DNA of 64,000 nucleotides from positions 877,232 to 941,231 of the forward strand of contig KE332515.1 of the NCBI GenBank assembly GCA_000413015.1, read 5' to 3'. Shown one piece after another: positions 18,546-27,819 of this stretch. The first letter of the stretch is position 1. The number at the start of each line of letters is the position of its first letter. The position numbers and the translations under genes were made by a program. Below the pieces are notes generated by a model. That model did not search any database. It was given only the letters and a program-made list of their open reading frames with translations, and was not told the DNA's origin. The stretch is from Treponema socranskii subsp. paredis ATCC 35535. Lineage in GTDB: Bacteria > Spirochaetota > Spirochaetia > Treponematales > Treponemataceae.

Positions 18546-19376
18546 TTATTGCAGGCGGGATGCGATGCGGGCTTTGCCGCTTTGCGCGTCGGAAGAAGCG
18601 GCATTGAGCAGGAGCGCTTCGTCGTAAGCTTCGGCCGCTTCGTAATAATTGCCCGCCATTTCGCGCGCATAACCCAGCCGAGTCCACCAGCGGTCGAGCA
18701 GCGGCTCCTTTTTTACCGCGGCGGAAAGAGAGATATCCGCGTGCTGATAGCGCGCTTGGCGGATATAGATTTCACCCATAAAATAATATGCCGCTCCGAC
18801 GCGGGAACCGCTTTCGGGAGCGTTTGCGACATAGCGCTGAAACTGTTCAAGCGCGCCGTTATTTTTTCCGAGATAATATTTCGCTTCGCCCAATATTTCA
18901 ATGAGACGCAGATCGTAGGGACTGACCGCCAGTCCGTCCGCAGCACGCTGCTCCGCTTCCGCGTATTGCCGGTTTCGAACGAGAGACCAGCACAAAACCA
19001 CGTAAGATTCGATGCGCGTCCGATCACGCGCGATTTCCGTTTCACAGATTTGAATCGCCGCGGCATAGTCGCCGTTTTGATAGAGGACGAGCGCATCACG
19101 TTTTTGCGCGCTTTGCCTGCGCTGTCCCTGTGCGGGAGATACCGACTGCACGGAAGGCGTCTGAGGCGGAGCGGCTTGCGGAGAAGGCGCTTCGTTTTGC
19201 ACTTGAGGCGCGGGAGCAACAGCGTCTCCGGGTACGGCTTGAGGAGAAGCTATTTGAGGAACGGGAGCCGTTTGAGAAGAAGACTGCCCCGCTTCACCCG
19301 ACGTTTGAGAAAAAAGCGGAAAGGCAAAGACGATCGCCCATGCCCAAATAATCGACTGTCGTAAAAATCGCTGCAT
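18546..19376 (-). CDS. Exported TPR protein
   Basis: A 276-residue protein. An N-terminal signal peptide ends around FPLFSQ, and a ~70-residue Pro/Gln/Ala/Ser-rich linker follows. Four or so tetratricopeptide-like helical pairs come next (for example YQNGDYAAAIQICETEI and LGEAKYYLGKNNGALEQF). It is probably a periplasmic scaffold. It follows the bactofilin gene by 1 bp and precedes mtaB by 15 bp. Specific function unknown; a cell-envelope or shape role is inferred from the bactofilin partner. Confidence 0.75.
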   Translation of the reverse strand: MQRFLRQSIIWAWAIVFAFPLFSQTSGEAGQSSSQTAPVPQIASPQAVPGDAVAPAPQVQNEAPSPQAAPPQTPSVQSVSPAQGQRRQSAQKRDALVLYQNGDYAAAIQICETEIARDRTRIESYVVLCWSLVRNRQYAEAEQRAADGLAVSPYDLRLIEILGEAKYYLGKNNGALEQFQRYVANAPESGSRVGAAYYFMGEIYIRQARYQHADISLSAAVKKEPLLDRWWTRLGYAREMAGNYYEAAEAYDEALLLNAASSDAQSGKARIASRLQ

Positions 19377-19377
19377 A

Positions 19378-19737
19378 TTATTTTACCATCGTACATTTGC
19401 CGGTAAAGGTGCTGCCCGGTTCAAGGACCACCTGCTCGGCCGTGATATCTCCGTCGAGCGAACCCGAAGCCGTGACGAATACCATTTTTTTTGCGGCGAC
19501 ATTGCCCTTCACTTTTCCTTTGACGAGCACGCGGAGCGCCTTTATGTCCGCTTCGACGGATGCGCCGCTGTCTATAACCAGATCGCTCGTCGCATCGATG
19601 CTGCCTTTTACTTTGCCGCGGATCATAAACGGCTTTGTAAAGCGGATGCTTCCCGTAAACGTGATATCGCTTTCGATGACGGTATCGAACGCTTCTTCTT
19701 CGAGATCGAACAAATCTATATCTTTTACATCGAACAT
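19378..19737 (-). CDS. Bactofilin
   Basis: A 119-residue bactofilin (DUF583), a polymer-forming beta-helical cytoskeletal protein. The core shows the alternating small/hydrophobic rungs TGSIRFTKPFMIRGKVKGSI, then VKGKVKGNVAAKK and SGSLDGDITAEQVVLEPGS. The N-terminal ~20 residues are acidic, with no membrane segment visible. First gene of a three-gene operon. No ribosome-binding site precedes the ATG; a promoter -10 lies 6 nt upstream instead. Confidence 0.88.
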   Translation of the reverse strand: MFDVKDIDLFDLEEEAFDTVIESDITFTGSIRFTKPFMIRGKVKGSIDATSDLVIDSGASVEADIKALRVLVKGKVKGNVAAKKMVFVTASGSLDGDITAEQVVLEPGSTFTGKCTMVK

Positions 19738-19743
19738 GTCTAC

Positions 19744-19772
19744 ACTTTAACGTGAAAAAATTGCTCGGTCAA
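19744..19772 (-). promoter_or_regulatory. Bactofilin promoter, leaderless
   Basis: Minus strand: TTGACC (19767-19772), 17-bp spacer, TAAAGT (19744-19749), 6 nt to the ATG at 19737. Confidence 0.65.
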
Positions 19773-20041
19773 TACGGAAAGCAAAGATATATTTTTTATT
19801 TGTGCGGATTTATTAATAAATTGCCTATCCCTTGCTATTTTATGTGCGAGGGTTTATTATAAAAGCGTACGCATCGTATATTCTATCATATCGATTGCGC
19901 ATCGATTGCAATACCGAAGCGGCGCTCTTTGCCGGAAGGGCGTACCAGGAGGAATGATAAAAAGCGGCGTCTGAAATATCGCCGTCGCCTTTTATCTCGA
20001 GTTTGCACGGATGTTTGCGGAAGATATGTATACGTATCGTT

Positions 20042-20070
20042 TTGATAAAATCGAATGAATACGATACACT
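20042..20070 (+). promoter_or_regulatory. pta promoter
   Basis: TTGATA (20042-20047), 17-bp spacer, TACACT (20065-20070), predicting a leader of about 95 nt before the pta start. The rest of the 19773-20041 spacer shows nothing else I can support. Confidence 0.55.
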
Positions 20071-20098
20071 TTATTTCACAAACTCGATTATTAAACAT

Positions 20099-20159
20099 GT
20101 GCGCTTACGCGCACGGCTAAAAACTTTTTCGGAAGTTGCAACTTCCTGCAAAAGTTTTT
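20099..20159 (+). promoter_or_regulatory. Double hairpin in the pta leader
   Basis: Hairpin 1: GTGCGC-ttac-GCGCAC (20099-20114). Hairpin 2 spans 20119-20159, with outer arms AAAAACTTTT/AAAAGTTTTT around the perfect palindrome GGAAGTTGCAACTTCC (20131-20146). It ends 2 nt before the GGGAGGA ribosome-binding site. Candidate attenuator, protein-binding leader or RNA-stability element. Confidence 0.6.
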
Positions 20160-20171
20160 ATGGGAGGAAAT

Positions 20172-21437
20172 ATGGCTGTTGTAAAAAAATCCGCTGTAAA
20201 AAAGACGACGGTAAAAAAGACCGATACCGGGAAAACGGTAAAAAAAACTGCTGTTAAAAAAGTTGCTGCGAAAACGGCAAAAAAGACGGCTGAAAAAAAA
20301 GCGTCCGTGAAAAAAACGGTAAAAAAAGTTGCCGCAAAAAAAACTCAGGCAAAGGCGAAAGCCGCCGCAAAGCCTGCAGCGAAAAAGACTGCGGCAAAGA
20401 GCGGAATCGACTTTACCGCGGAAATGATCAAAAAAGCGAAATCGTATCAAAAGTCGCTCGTACTGCCCGAAGGCGATGAAGAGCGCACGATATGCGCCGC
20501 CGCAAAGATCGTCTCAAAAAAAATCGCAAAAACAGTGACGCTGCTCGGCTCCCGTGAAAAAATCGAAAGCCTTGCGCGTGCCCTTAAAGTTTCGCTTGCG
20601 GGTATCGACATCATCGACCCCATATCCTCTCCGTGGCTCGACGATTTCGGTCAAACCTATTTTGAACTCAGGCAGGGAAAAATCAATAAAAAAACGAACC
20701 AGCCCGAAGTGGGCGATGCGGCGGCGGGCAAAGCGTATATGCTTTCCGATTATTTGAGCTTCGGCGCCATGATGGTGAGAAAAGGCTATGCCGACGCCAT
20801 GGTAAGCGGCGCACGCTCGTCGACGGCAGCCCTTCTCCGCGCGGGATTAAAAGTTATCGGCACGGAAAGTAAAACGGCATCTTCATGCTTTGTCATGGAC
20901 ATGCACGATTCGTCGTGGGGTCATAAGGGCTTGATGATTTTTTCCGACTGCGCGGTCGTTCCCGAACCGGATGCCGAACAGCTTTCCGACATAGCAGTCG
21001 CGGCGGGAAAATCGTGCAAAGCGCTTTTGGGCTGCGATCCGTGCATCGCACTCCTTTCCTTTTCAACAAAGGGCTCGGGCGGCGCTCAGCCTTCGGTTCT
21101 CACGGTACAGGAAGCGGTGCAAAAAGCGCACGCCAAAGCGCCGTCCCTGTTGCTCGACGGAGAACTGCAGGCGGACGCGGCGCTTATCCCGTCCGTCACC
21201 GACAAAAAAGCTCCCGGCTCTCCGGTAAAAGGCAAAGTGAATACGATCGTATTCCCGAATCTCTCGGCCGGAAATATCGGCTATAAACTCGTGCAGCGTC
21301 TCGCCCATGCGGATGCCTACGGTCCGATCCTGCAGGGATTTGCCAAGCCTATAAGCGATCTCTCCCGCGGCTGTTCGGTCGACGATATCGTCATAACGGC
21401 GGCAATCACGCTCGTACAGGCGGGAAGCGCCGTATAA
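20172..21437 (+). CDS. pta: Phosphate acetyltransferase with histone-H1-like tail
   Basis: Makes acetyl-phosphate from acetyl-CoA, giving ATP via acetate kinase. The 421-residue protein has a ~75-residue N-terminal tail made almost only of Lys, Ala, Thr and Val in KKTAVKK-type repeats. A normal Pta domain follows: VLPEGDEERTICAAA, VSGARSSTAALLRAG, MIFSDCAVVPEPDAEQL, LSFSTKGSGG and NTIVFPNLSAGNIGYKLVQR. Start ATG 20172 is chosen for GGGAGGA at 20162-20168; an upstream in-frame start at 20136 lies inside the hairpin. ackA is not adjacent. The tail is absent from ordinary Pta proteins. Confidence 0.9.
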   Translation: MAVVKKSAVKKTTVKKTDTGKTVKKTAVKKVAAKTAKKTAEKKASVKKTVKKVAAKKTQAKAKAAAKPAAKKTAAKSGIDFTAEMIKKAKSYQKSLVLPEGDEERTICAAAKIVSKKIAKTVTLLGSREKIESLARALKVSLAGIDIIDPISSPWLDDFGQTYFELRQGKINKKTNQPEVGDAAAGKAYMLSDYLSFGAMMVRKGYADAMVSGARSSTAALLRAGLKVIGTESKTASSCFVMDMHDSSWGHKGLMIFSDCAVVPEPDAEQLSDIAVAAGKSCKALLGCDPCIALLSFSTKGSGGAQPSVLTVQEAVQKAHAKAPSLLLDGELQADAALIPSVTDKKAPGSPVKGKVNTIVFPNLSAGNIGYKLVQRLAHADAYGPILQGFAKPISDLSRGCSVDDIVITAAITLVQAGSAV

Positions 21438-22691
21438 ATGAAAATCAGGAACAGCTTTTACCTGCTTTTTTGCATCATCGTTCTCGCTTCGTGTAAGACT
21501 GTTCCGAAGCAAAAGCCCGTATCGGAAGCACGCGAAACGCCGAGCGGGCAAAACCTTTCCGTTTCGGCCGAAGAAGATCCCGCACCTGCTTCCGGAAGCG
21601 AAAAAAACGATCGCGAAGAGATACTGCACAATCTTACGCTTTTGTTCGCGGGCGATATCATGGCGCATAAGCCGAACTATTCTATGAGCGATTATTCACT
21701 CATCTGGAAAGACATCGCCCCGCTCGCCCTCTCGTGCGATTTTTCGTTTGCGAACATCGAAGCTCCGGTCGACGACAGTATCCCCTATGCAACTTATCCG
21801 CGCTTCAATATGCACTCCGAATATCCCGAAGCGGCGATCCGCGCGGGCTTCAACGTCTTTTCTCTCGTAAACAATCACTCGAACGATCAGGGACTTTCGG
21901 GTATGAAGCATACGCGCGAGTGGGCGGAAAAAACGGAGAGCGCACACAAAGGCACGGAGCGCGAAGTCTTTTTTTCGGGATTGAAAAAATCGGGCGGAGA
22001 TGCGATCGGATATAAAATTATTAAAAAAAACGGATGGACGATCATTTTCTGCGCGGTAACGGAAGTGCTGAACGAAAAAGATCATATCGAATATATGGAC
22101 TATGTGCCGCCCGCACCCGATGCGAGGGAAGCGTTCGGAAACCGTATACGGCAAATCAGAGCGGAAAATCCGTGCGATATTTTTATCCTTTCGATTCATG
22201 CAAACGTTCCGGAATATATCAGAAGCATATCTCAGGTGCAGCGCTCGTATTATTATAAACTGCTCGACTGCGGAGCCGACATCATTTGGGCGAATCACCC
22301 GCACGTAGTACAGGAACGCGAGTTTATCGGAAAAAAATCCGAGCGGCGTTTTTCGAAACTCATACTCTACGCGAACGGCAATACGATAAGCGCTCAGCGG
22401 TATAAGCCCGCTTTTAACGCACCCGATGATCCGCACGAATATACGGGCGACGGACTTTTATACAAAGTGATCTATTATAAAAAAGAAAAGGGCGGCATCG
22501 CGATTCTGCACGAAACGAAAGCGCACTACATAACGACGTACATCACGACGGCCTATCAATTCGTCATAAAATATCTCGACGACGATTTTATCGCATATTT
22601 GGGAAACGCGGGACGGCGGGAGTGGATGCGCTACATCGCCGCGCGGAAAATCATCATGGAAAATACACGGGTACGGAAAACATGGCTATAG
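21438..22691 (+). CDS. CapA-family lipoprotein
   Basis: A 417-residue lipoprotein (signal with IIVLASC lipobox) carrying the CapA/PgsA-type metallophosphoesterase-like fold. The metal-site motifs are LLFAGDIMAHK, SFANIEAPVDD, LVNNHSNDQG and a WANHPHVVQ segment. In polyglutamate producers the family handles gamma-PGA export, but no other cap genes are here, so the substrate is unknown. It begins immediately after the pta stop and has only a weak ribosome-binding site, so it probably depends on pta translation. The 3' end overlaps the helicase start by 10 bp. Confidence 0.82.
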   Translation: MKIRNSFYLLFCIIVLASCKTVPKQKPVSEARETPSGQNLSVSAEEDPAPASGSEKNDREEILHNLTLLFAGDIMAHKPNYSMSDYSLIWKDIAPLALSCDFSFANIEAPVDDSIPYATYPRFNMHSEYPEAAIRAGFNVFSLVNNHSNDQGLSGMKHTREWAEKTESAHKGTEREVFFSGLKKSGGDAIGYKIIKKNGWTIIFCAVTEVLNEKDHIEYMDYVPPAPDAREAFGNRIRQIRAENPCDIFILSIHANVPEYIRSISQVQRSYYYKLLDCGADIIWANHPHVVQEREFIGKKSERRFSKLILYANGNTISAQRYKPAFNAPDDPHEYTGDGLLYKVIYYKKEKGGIAILHETKAHYITTYITTAYQFVIKYLDDDFIAYLGNAGRREWMRYIAARKIIMENTRVRKTWL

Positions 22692-25252
22692 ATTACAAAT
22701 CGCTTCCTGTATACGAACAAAAGCAGCGTATTTTAGACACGCTCGCGCATAACCAAGTGATCGTCGTGCAAAGCCCGACCGGCAGCGGCAAAACGACTCA
22801 GATTCCGGTCATCCTCTACGAAGCGGGCTATGCCGAAACGGGCGTCGTCGCGGTGACGCAGCCGAGACGGATCGCAGCCCTTTCCGTAAGCGAATTCATT
22901 TCAAAGCAGCTCGGCACGACCTACCCCGGACTGGTCGGATATAAAATGCGCTTCGAAGATAAAACGGATGCGACGACGAGGATCAAAATCATGACCGACG
23001 GCATTTTGCTGCAGGAAATGAAGCTCGACCCGTGGATGTCGAAGTACTCGGTCATTATGGTGGACGAAGCGCACGAGCGGAGTTTGAATATCGACTTCGT
23101 ACTCGGATTGTTAAAACGCGTTTTGGCCGAACGCAAAGATTTCAAAGTCATCGTTTCGTCGGCGACGATGAACGCCGAAGCCTTTTCATCCTACTTCGAC
23201 GGATGCCCCATCGTTACGATCGACACGGTTACCTTTCCCGTTACTCTCGTATACGATCCGCCGGCCGTCTCCGCAAGCACCGTATCGGACGCCGCATGCG
23301 ACGCGCTTTTAACGAAAATCGAAAACACGGTCGAGCGCGTCCTCGACAACAGAATCGACGGCGGCATTTTGATTTTTTTGCCGGGAGAAAAAATTATTAA
23401 AGACTGCCTTTTCCGTCTGGACCGTTCGCCCTTCGCACGGAAAATCCACACGCTGCCGCTCTACGGCAGGCTTCCGAAAGAAGAACAGGAACGCGTTTTC
23501 GCCCCTCCCCCGTTCGGAAAAAAGAAAATAATAATTTCCACGAATATCGCGGAAACGTCCGTCACGATAAGCGACATTACGACCGTCATCGATTCGGGAC
23601 TGGCAAAGCTCAATTTTTACAATCCGCACACGTACACGTCGAGCCTCGTCGAAACGGCCGTTTCGAAAGCGTCGTGCAATCAGCGAAAAGGAAGGGCGGG
23701 ACGCACGTGCCCCGGCAGCTGTTACCGCCTTTATCCGCGCAAAGATTACGAAACGCGCGAAATGTACACGACCGAAGAGATTTACCGCACCGATTTGAGC
23801 GAAGTCGTTTTACGCATGGCCGAACTCGGCATTACGAATTTTTACGACTTCAACTTTCTCTCCCCGCCTTCCCGCGAAGGGATCGCAGGCGCAATCGATA
23901 CGCTCGTTATGCTGAAAGCGATAACGAAAGACAATACGCTCTCTTCGATCGGAAAACTCATGGTCGAATTTCCGCTCGAACCGAGGATAAGCCGCATCAT
24001 CGTCGAAGCGATTATGAAATATCCCTCCGTTCTCGAAGAAGCTCTCGTCGCAGCCTCTTTTCTTTCGGCCAATTCCCCCTTCGTGCTTCCCCCCGGAGAA
24101 GAGCTAGAAGCGCGCCGTGCACACCACGCGTTCCGCGACGTGCAGGGCGACTTCGTTTCCTACCTGCACATCTTCCGCGCGTACCGCGGCGCTTCGAATA
24201 AAGCGCGCTTTTGCAAAAACAGTTTTCTTGACGAGCGCGTTATGGCGGAAATCGAAAACATAGACATACAGCTTTCGCAGATCGTCGCCGACATGCAAAT
24301 CCCGATCACCGGAGGCGGGACTATGAGCGATTATCTGTGCTGCATAGCCGCGGGCATGATGCAGTTCGTGTGCGTGCGCGAAGGAAAAGACAATTACAAA
24401 ACGCTGACGACCGAACACATCTGCATCCATCCGGGAAGCAGCATGTTCCGAACCGATCCGCTGTACATCGTCGCAGGGGAAATCGTGCGCACGTCACGCA
24501 TGTTTGCCATGAGCGTCTCTCCCCTGACGAGGACTCTGCTCGACGCGATCGATCCTTCGCTGCGCGAAAAACTTGAAAAAAAATGTACGCGTAAAACCCA
24601 AGCACGCGAAACGGATATCCTTTCCCCGAAACAAAAGGCGAAAGACGAAAACGGAAAACCGAAAAAAATTATTAAAGAGATAAAAGACGAAGAGTGCGTT
24701 TCGTTCGGCGGAGAAACGTTCGCCCTTAAAAAGATAAAAGGCAAAAAGACTGTATTTTTACCCTACAAAGCTTTTATAAAGGCGGCAAAAAACGAAACTG
24801 ACGAAAGCCTTGTAAAACAGGTCGGAGGACTCCGCTGCAAAATACTCTTTGAAAACGGCTATACGCTGCTCGACGGCGAAAAGCTCGAACTTGCTTTAAA
24901 ACTTGCAAAATCGATTTCACTCTCTCCGATGCCGGAAAACAAATTCGACAAAAAACTCAACATAAGCCTTGCCGATGAAGGCTCATCCGCACGCCTTTCC
25001 GATGCACTCGACATCGTGCTGGGAGTGGCGGTCGCAAAACAAAAGAGTAAAGAGTACGGCTTCGTGTGCCTCTTTACCGACGGCAACGGCACCTATTGGT
25101 TTAAAGTGTCGCGCGGCTTTACCACGGCGCTCAACGAAAGCCTTTCATCGCTCGAACTCTTAAGCGACGACGTAAACGCCGACTTTACCGAAGCGCAAAA
25201 AGAAAAAGCGAACCGCGTATACCGTGCCCTCCACTCGCTGTATGAAAGTTAA
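22682..25252 (+). CDS. hrpA: DEAH-box helicase, HrpA-like
   Basis: An 856-residue ATP-dependent RNA helicase. Motifs: I (SPTGSGKTTQIP), II (DEAH in MVDEAHERS), III (SATM), V (STNIAETSVTI) and VI (QRKGRAGRT). A helicase-associated winged-helix/ratchet region follows, then a Lys-rich linker and a C-terminal domain of unknown type. It is shorter than E. coli HrpA (about 1300 residues). The ATG at 22682 overlaps the CapA stop; an in-frame TTG at 22622 is inside CapA and less likely. Probable role in mRNA processing or ribosome rescue, from family knowledge. Confidence 0.85.
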   Translation: MAIDYKSLPVYEQKQRILDTLAHNQVIVVQSPTGSGKTTQIPVILYEAGYAETGVVAVTQPRRIAALSVSEFISKQLGTTYPGLVGYKMRFEDKTDATTRIKIMTDGILLQEMKLDPWMSKYSVIMVDEAHERSLNIDFVLGLLKRVLAERKDFKVIVSSATMNAEAFSSYFDGCPIVTIDTVTFPVTLVYDPPAVSASTVSDAACDALLTKIENTVERVLDNRIDGGILIFLPGEKIIKDCLFRLDRSPFARKIHTLPLYGRLPKEEQERVFAPPPFGKKKIIISTNIAETSVTISDITTVIDSGLAKLNFYNPHTYTSSLVETAVSKASCNQRKGRAGRTCPGSCYRLYPRKDYETREMYTTEEIYRTDLSEVVLRMAELGITNFYDFNFLSPPSREGIAGAIDTLVMLKAITKDNTLSSIGKLMVEFPLEPRISRIIVEAIMKYPSVLEEALVAASFLSANSPFVLPPGEELEARRAHHAFRDVQGDFVSYLHIFRAYRGASNKARFCKNSFLDERVMAEIENIDIQLSQIVADMQIPITGGGTMSDYLCCIAAGMMQFVCVREGKDNYKTLTTEHICIHPGSSMFRTDPLYIVAGEIVRTSRMFAMSVSPLTRTLLDAIDPSLREKLEKKCTRKTQARETDILSPKQKAKDENGKPKKIIKEIKDEECVSFGGETFALKKIKGKKTVFLPYKAFIKAAKNETDESLVKQVGGLRCKILFENGYTLLDGEKLELALKLAKSISLSPMPENKFDKKLNISLADEGSSARLSDALDIVLGVAVAKQKSKEYGFVCLFTDGNGTYWFKVSRGFTTALNESLSSLELLSDDVNADFTEAQKEKANRVYRALHSLYES

Positions 25253-25292
25253 GAGTAAGCAAATCCGAGCAGTGCACAGGATTTGCGAGCGT

Positions 25293-26145
25293 CTCCTATA
25301 AAAGAAAAACGACTCGATCGTTTTTCGACTTTCGACTTATCGCATAAATTCCGAGCCGCGCGGAGGGATTTATATGCGGATAAAAGAAAAACGGCCCAGT
25401 CGTTTTTCGCCTCTCGACTTATCATATAAATTCCGAGCCGTGCGGAGGAATTTATGTGCGTCTCCTATAAAAGAAAAACGGCCCAGCCGTTTTTCGCCTC
25501 TCGACTTATCATATAAATTCCGAGCCGTGCGGAGGAATTTATGTGCGTCTCCTATAAAAGAAAAACGGCCCAGCCGTTTTTCGCCTCTCGACTTATCATA
25601 TAAATTCCGAGCCGTGCGGAGGAATTTATGTGCGTCTCCTATAAAAGAAAAACGGCCCAGCCGTTTTTCGCCTCTCGACTTATCATATAAATTCCGAGCA
25701 GTGCACAGGATTTGCGAGCGTCTCCTATAAAAGAAAAACGGCCCAGCCGTTTTTCGCCTCTCGACTTACCATATAAATTCCGAGCAGTGCGGAGGGATTT
25801 ATATGCTGATAAAAGAAAAACGGCCCAGCCGTTTTTCGCCTCTCGACTTATCTCATAAATTCCGAGCCGTGCGGAGGAATTTATGTGCGTCTCCTATCAC
25901 AAAACGCGCGTAAACGCCGCGCTTTGCGTCCTCATAAGGAATTGCAGTCGGCTTTCATACCTTTTATGGCATCCGAAAGGATGAGGTATGAAAGCCTCCG
26001 CGCGGATAAAAGAAAAACGACGCGGTCGTTTTTCGCCTTTCGACTTATCATATAAATTCCGAGCAGTGCGGAGGAATTTATGTGCGGATAAAAGAAAAAC
26101 AACTCGATCGTTTTTCGACTTTCGACTTATCTCATAAATTCCGAG
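25293..26145. repeat. Tandem array of ~87-bp hairpin units
   Basis: Nine units. Each contains AAAAACGGCCCAGCCGTTTTT (a terminator-like hairpin) followed by AAATTCC...GGAATTT (a second inverted repeat). Central units are nearly identical with an 87-bp period; end units are diverged (CGACTCGATCG in the stem). Between units 7 and 8 there is a ~105-bp interruption holding a third type of hairpin, GGCTTTCATACC/GGTATGAAAGCC (25950-25961 and 25985-25996). The array lies between the convergent helicase and HEAT-repeat genes. Open frames through it are a by-product of the 87-bp (29-codon) period. Confidence 0.93.
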
Positions 26146-26263
26146 CAGTGCCGTGCAAATGACCGGCAATGCCGAATCGCAGCATCAAATACCGCTCTTG
26201 CAATATCGCCTTATCGATAAGGCAATCATCCCCCGCTGTAAACGCGAGTAAGTCAATCGCCGC

Positions 26264-27778
26264 CTACTCTTCACTCATGCCGAGAATCTTCCGAGCTCGC
26301 GTACCGTTCGTCCCCGATTTTTTATCGTTCGCAAGAGAGGCGACGGCAGAATATGCCGAAGCGTATTTCGCTTTAGCGTACATATCGAGCCCGAGACTCA
26401 CCGTCGCCGCATCTTTTGAAAGCAAAAAATCGCGGCAGATATCCGCATAGCCCGCTCTCGCGTATTGGGCGAAAAGTTTTCCGAGCGCGTAGCGCAGCTG
26501 CTTCCGTCTATCGTCTTTGAGCGTCTCTCCGGCAAGAACGACCAGCTCTTTTTCTCCGACCGATCCTTGAGAAGCGAGCGCTTTCGCCGCATCCGCCTTT
26601 GCCGTATCGCCTGACTTCGGATCGGAGACGATTTCGATAAGATAGGAGTTTCCGTCTTTCGTGCCGAGGGATGCGAGGGCATCGTAGCATGCATTTTTGA
26701 CGACTTTTTCTTTATCGTTTTTTGCGCGATAGACAAGGTACGGAGACGCTTCGGTAAATTTGAGTTTTTTTACCGCGGCTATCGCTTCGAGGCGGACTTT
26801 GTAGTGTTCGTCGCGGATTCCCTGCATGATCACTTCTTTCGCCTCTCCGCTTCCGGGATAGTGAGACAATCCTTTGATCACGTACTGACGGAAATTCGGA
26901 TCGGATGATTCGTAGAGTTCGGCGAGGATAGGAATCGATTCGCTTTTTTGCATCGCGCCGATCGCTTCCGCTGCATACATCCGTACAAAAGCGTTTTCGT
27001 CTTCATTCTGCGCAATCGAAACGAGCTTCTCCCACGTTTCACTTGCATGCAGTTTTCCGAGCACGCGCGCAAGCGCTTGTTTTTGCGGCACGGTCAAATC
27101 ATCGCGGTCGATATAGCCGGCAAGGTACCGAGCTTCTTCCGGTTCCCCGATTTCTCCGATCGTCGTAAGCGCAGCTTGAAAATACGCGTCGCTGTCCGTA
27201 TCCAAAAGAGCGAGAACTGCGGGAAGCGCCTCTTTACACTTTACCGCGGAAACATAGCGGAACACCGCTTCGACCGTGCTGTTTTTAATATCGTAGGGAT
27301 CATCCAAAACGCCGACGGCATAATCTTCCAAACACGGATCTTTCAAATGCGTAAAGTATTCGAGAATCTTTTCACGCACTTGCGAAGAGCGCGTCGTCTG
27401 AAATAAATCGTACGCATCGTCCGAAAAGCGGGGATCGTCGTTGTCGATGCACTTTTGCAAAAGCGACGTGATTTCGGGCGATACGCCGTAGCGGAACGTA
27501 TCGCGGTATTCTTTTACGGTATCGGGGCCTTTATCGGAAAGAGCGGCTTTTTCGCTTTTTTCCCTGTCGGGAGCGGCCGGGCGCTTTGCTTGAGGTATGG
27601 TGACGGCTTTTTTGTTTCGGGAAATCTCTTCGATCGAAGTGCCGGCAGGTGCCGCGCTTTGAGCCGAAGCATTCGATGCGCTTTGGGCAAAAGCCGAAGC
27701 GTTCATAGCGCCGGGAACTCGGCAAAAGGGCTGCAGCACAAAAAAGGACAGGGCTGCTGCGGCATAGTGTATCTTCAT
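26264..27778 (-). CDS. Exported HEAT-repeat protein
   Basis: A 504-residue protein with a signal peptide (MKIHYAAAALSFFVLQPF). After a low-complexity Ala/Ser stretch it consists of about ten HEAT-like helical repeats, such as DLTVPQKQALARVLGKLHAS and DEHYKVRLEAIAAVKKLKF. No catalytic motif is seen. Start ATG 27778 follows GAGG; the longer open frame has no support. Last gene of the pnp-dut-lptFG-tgt operon, 41 bp after tgt. Probably a periplasmic scaffold; its place after the LPS-permease homologues may hint at envelope work. Confidence 0.75.
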   Translation of the reverse strand: MKIHYAAAALSFFVLQPFCRVPGAMNASAFAQSASNASAQSAAPAGTSIEEISRNKKAVTIPQAKRPAAPDREKSEKAALSDKGPDTVKEYRDTFRYGVSPEITSLLQKCIDNDDPRFSDDAYDLFQTTRSSQVREKILEYFTHLKDPCLEDYAVGVLDDPYDIKNSTVEAVFRYVSAVKCKEALPAVLALLDTDSDAYFQAALTTIGEIGEPEEARYLAGYIDRDDLTVPQKQALARVLGKLHASETWEKLVSIAQNEDENAFVRMYAAEAIGAMQKSESIPILAELYESSDPNFRQYVIKGLSHYPGSGEAKEVIMQGIRDEHYKVRLEAIAAVKKLKFTEASPYLVYRAKNDKEKVVKNACYDALASLGTKDGNSYLIEIVSDPKSGDTAKADAAKALASQGSVGEKELVVLAGETLKDDRRKQLRYALGKLFAQYARAGYADICRDFLLSKDAATVSLGLDMYAKAKYASAYSAVASLANDKKSGTNGTRARKILGMSEE

Positions 27779-27819
27779 AGGCAATCCTCGATCCGTCGAT
27801 TTATTATCCGTCACCGGTA

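Noticed and set aside
22622-22681. Earlier start for the helicase
   Set aside because: It lies within the CapA coding end, uses a TTG without a ribosome-binding site and adds residues not expected of the family.
25374-25730. Repeat-encoded ORF with a 29-residue period
   Set aside because: It is the open frame of an 87-bp hairpin array, has no ribosome-binding site and matches nothing.
25293-26145. CRISPR-like array
   Set aside because: There are no unique spacers between conserved repeats, the whole 87-bp unit is repeated, and no cas genes are present.
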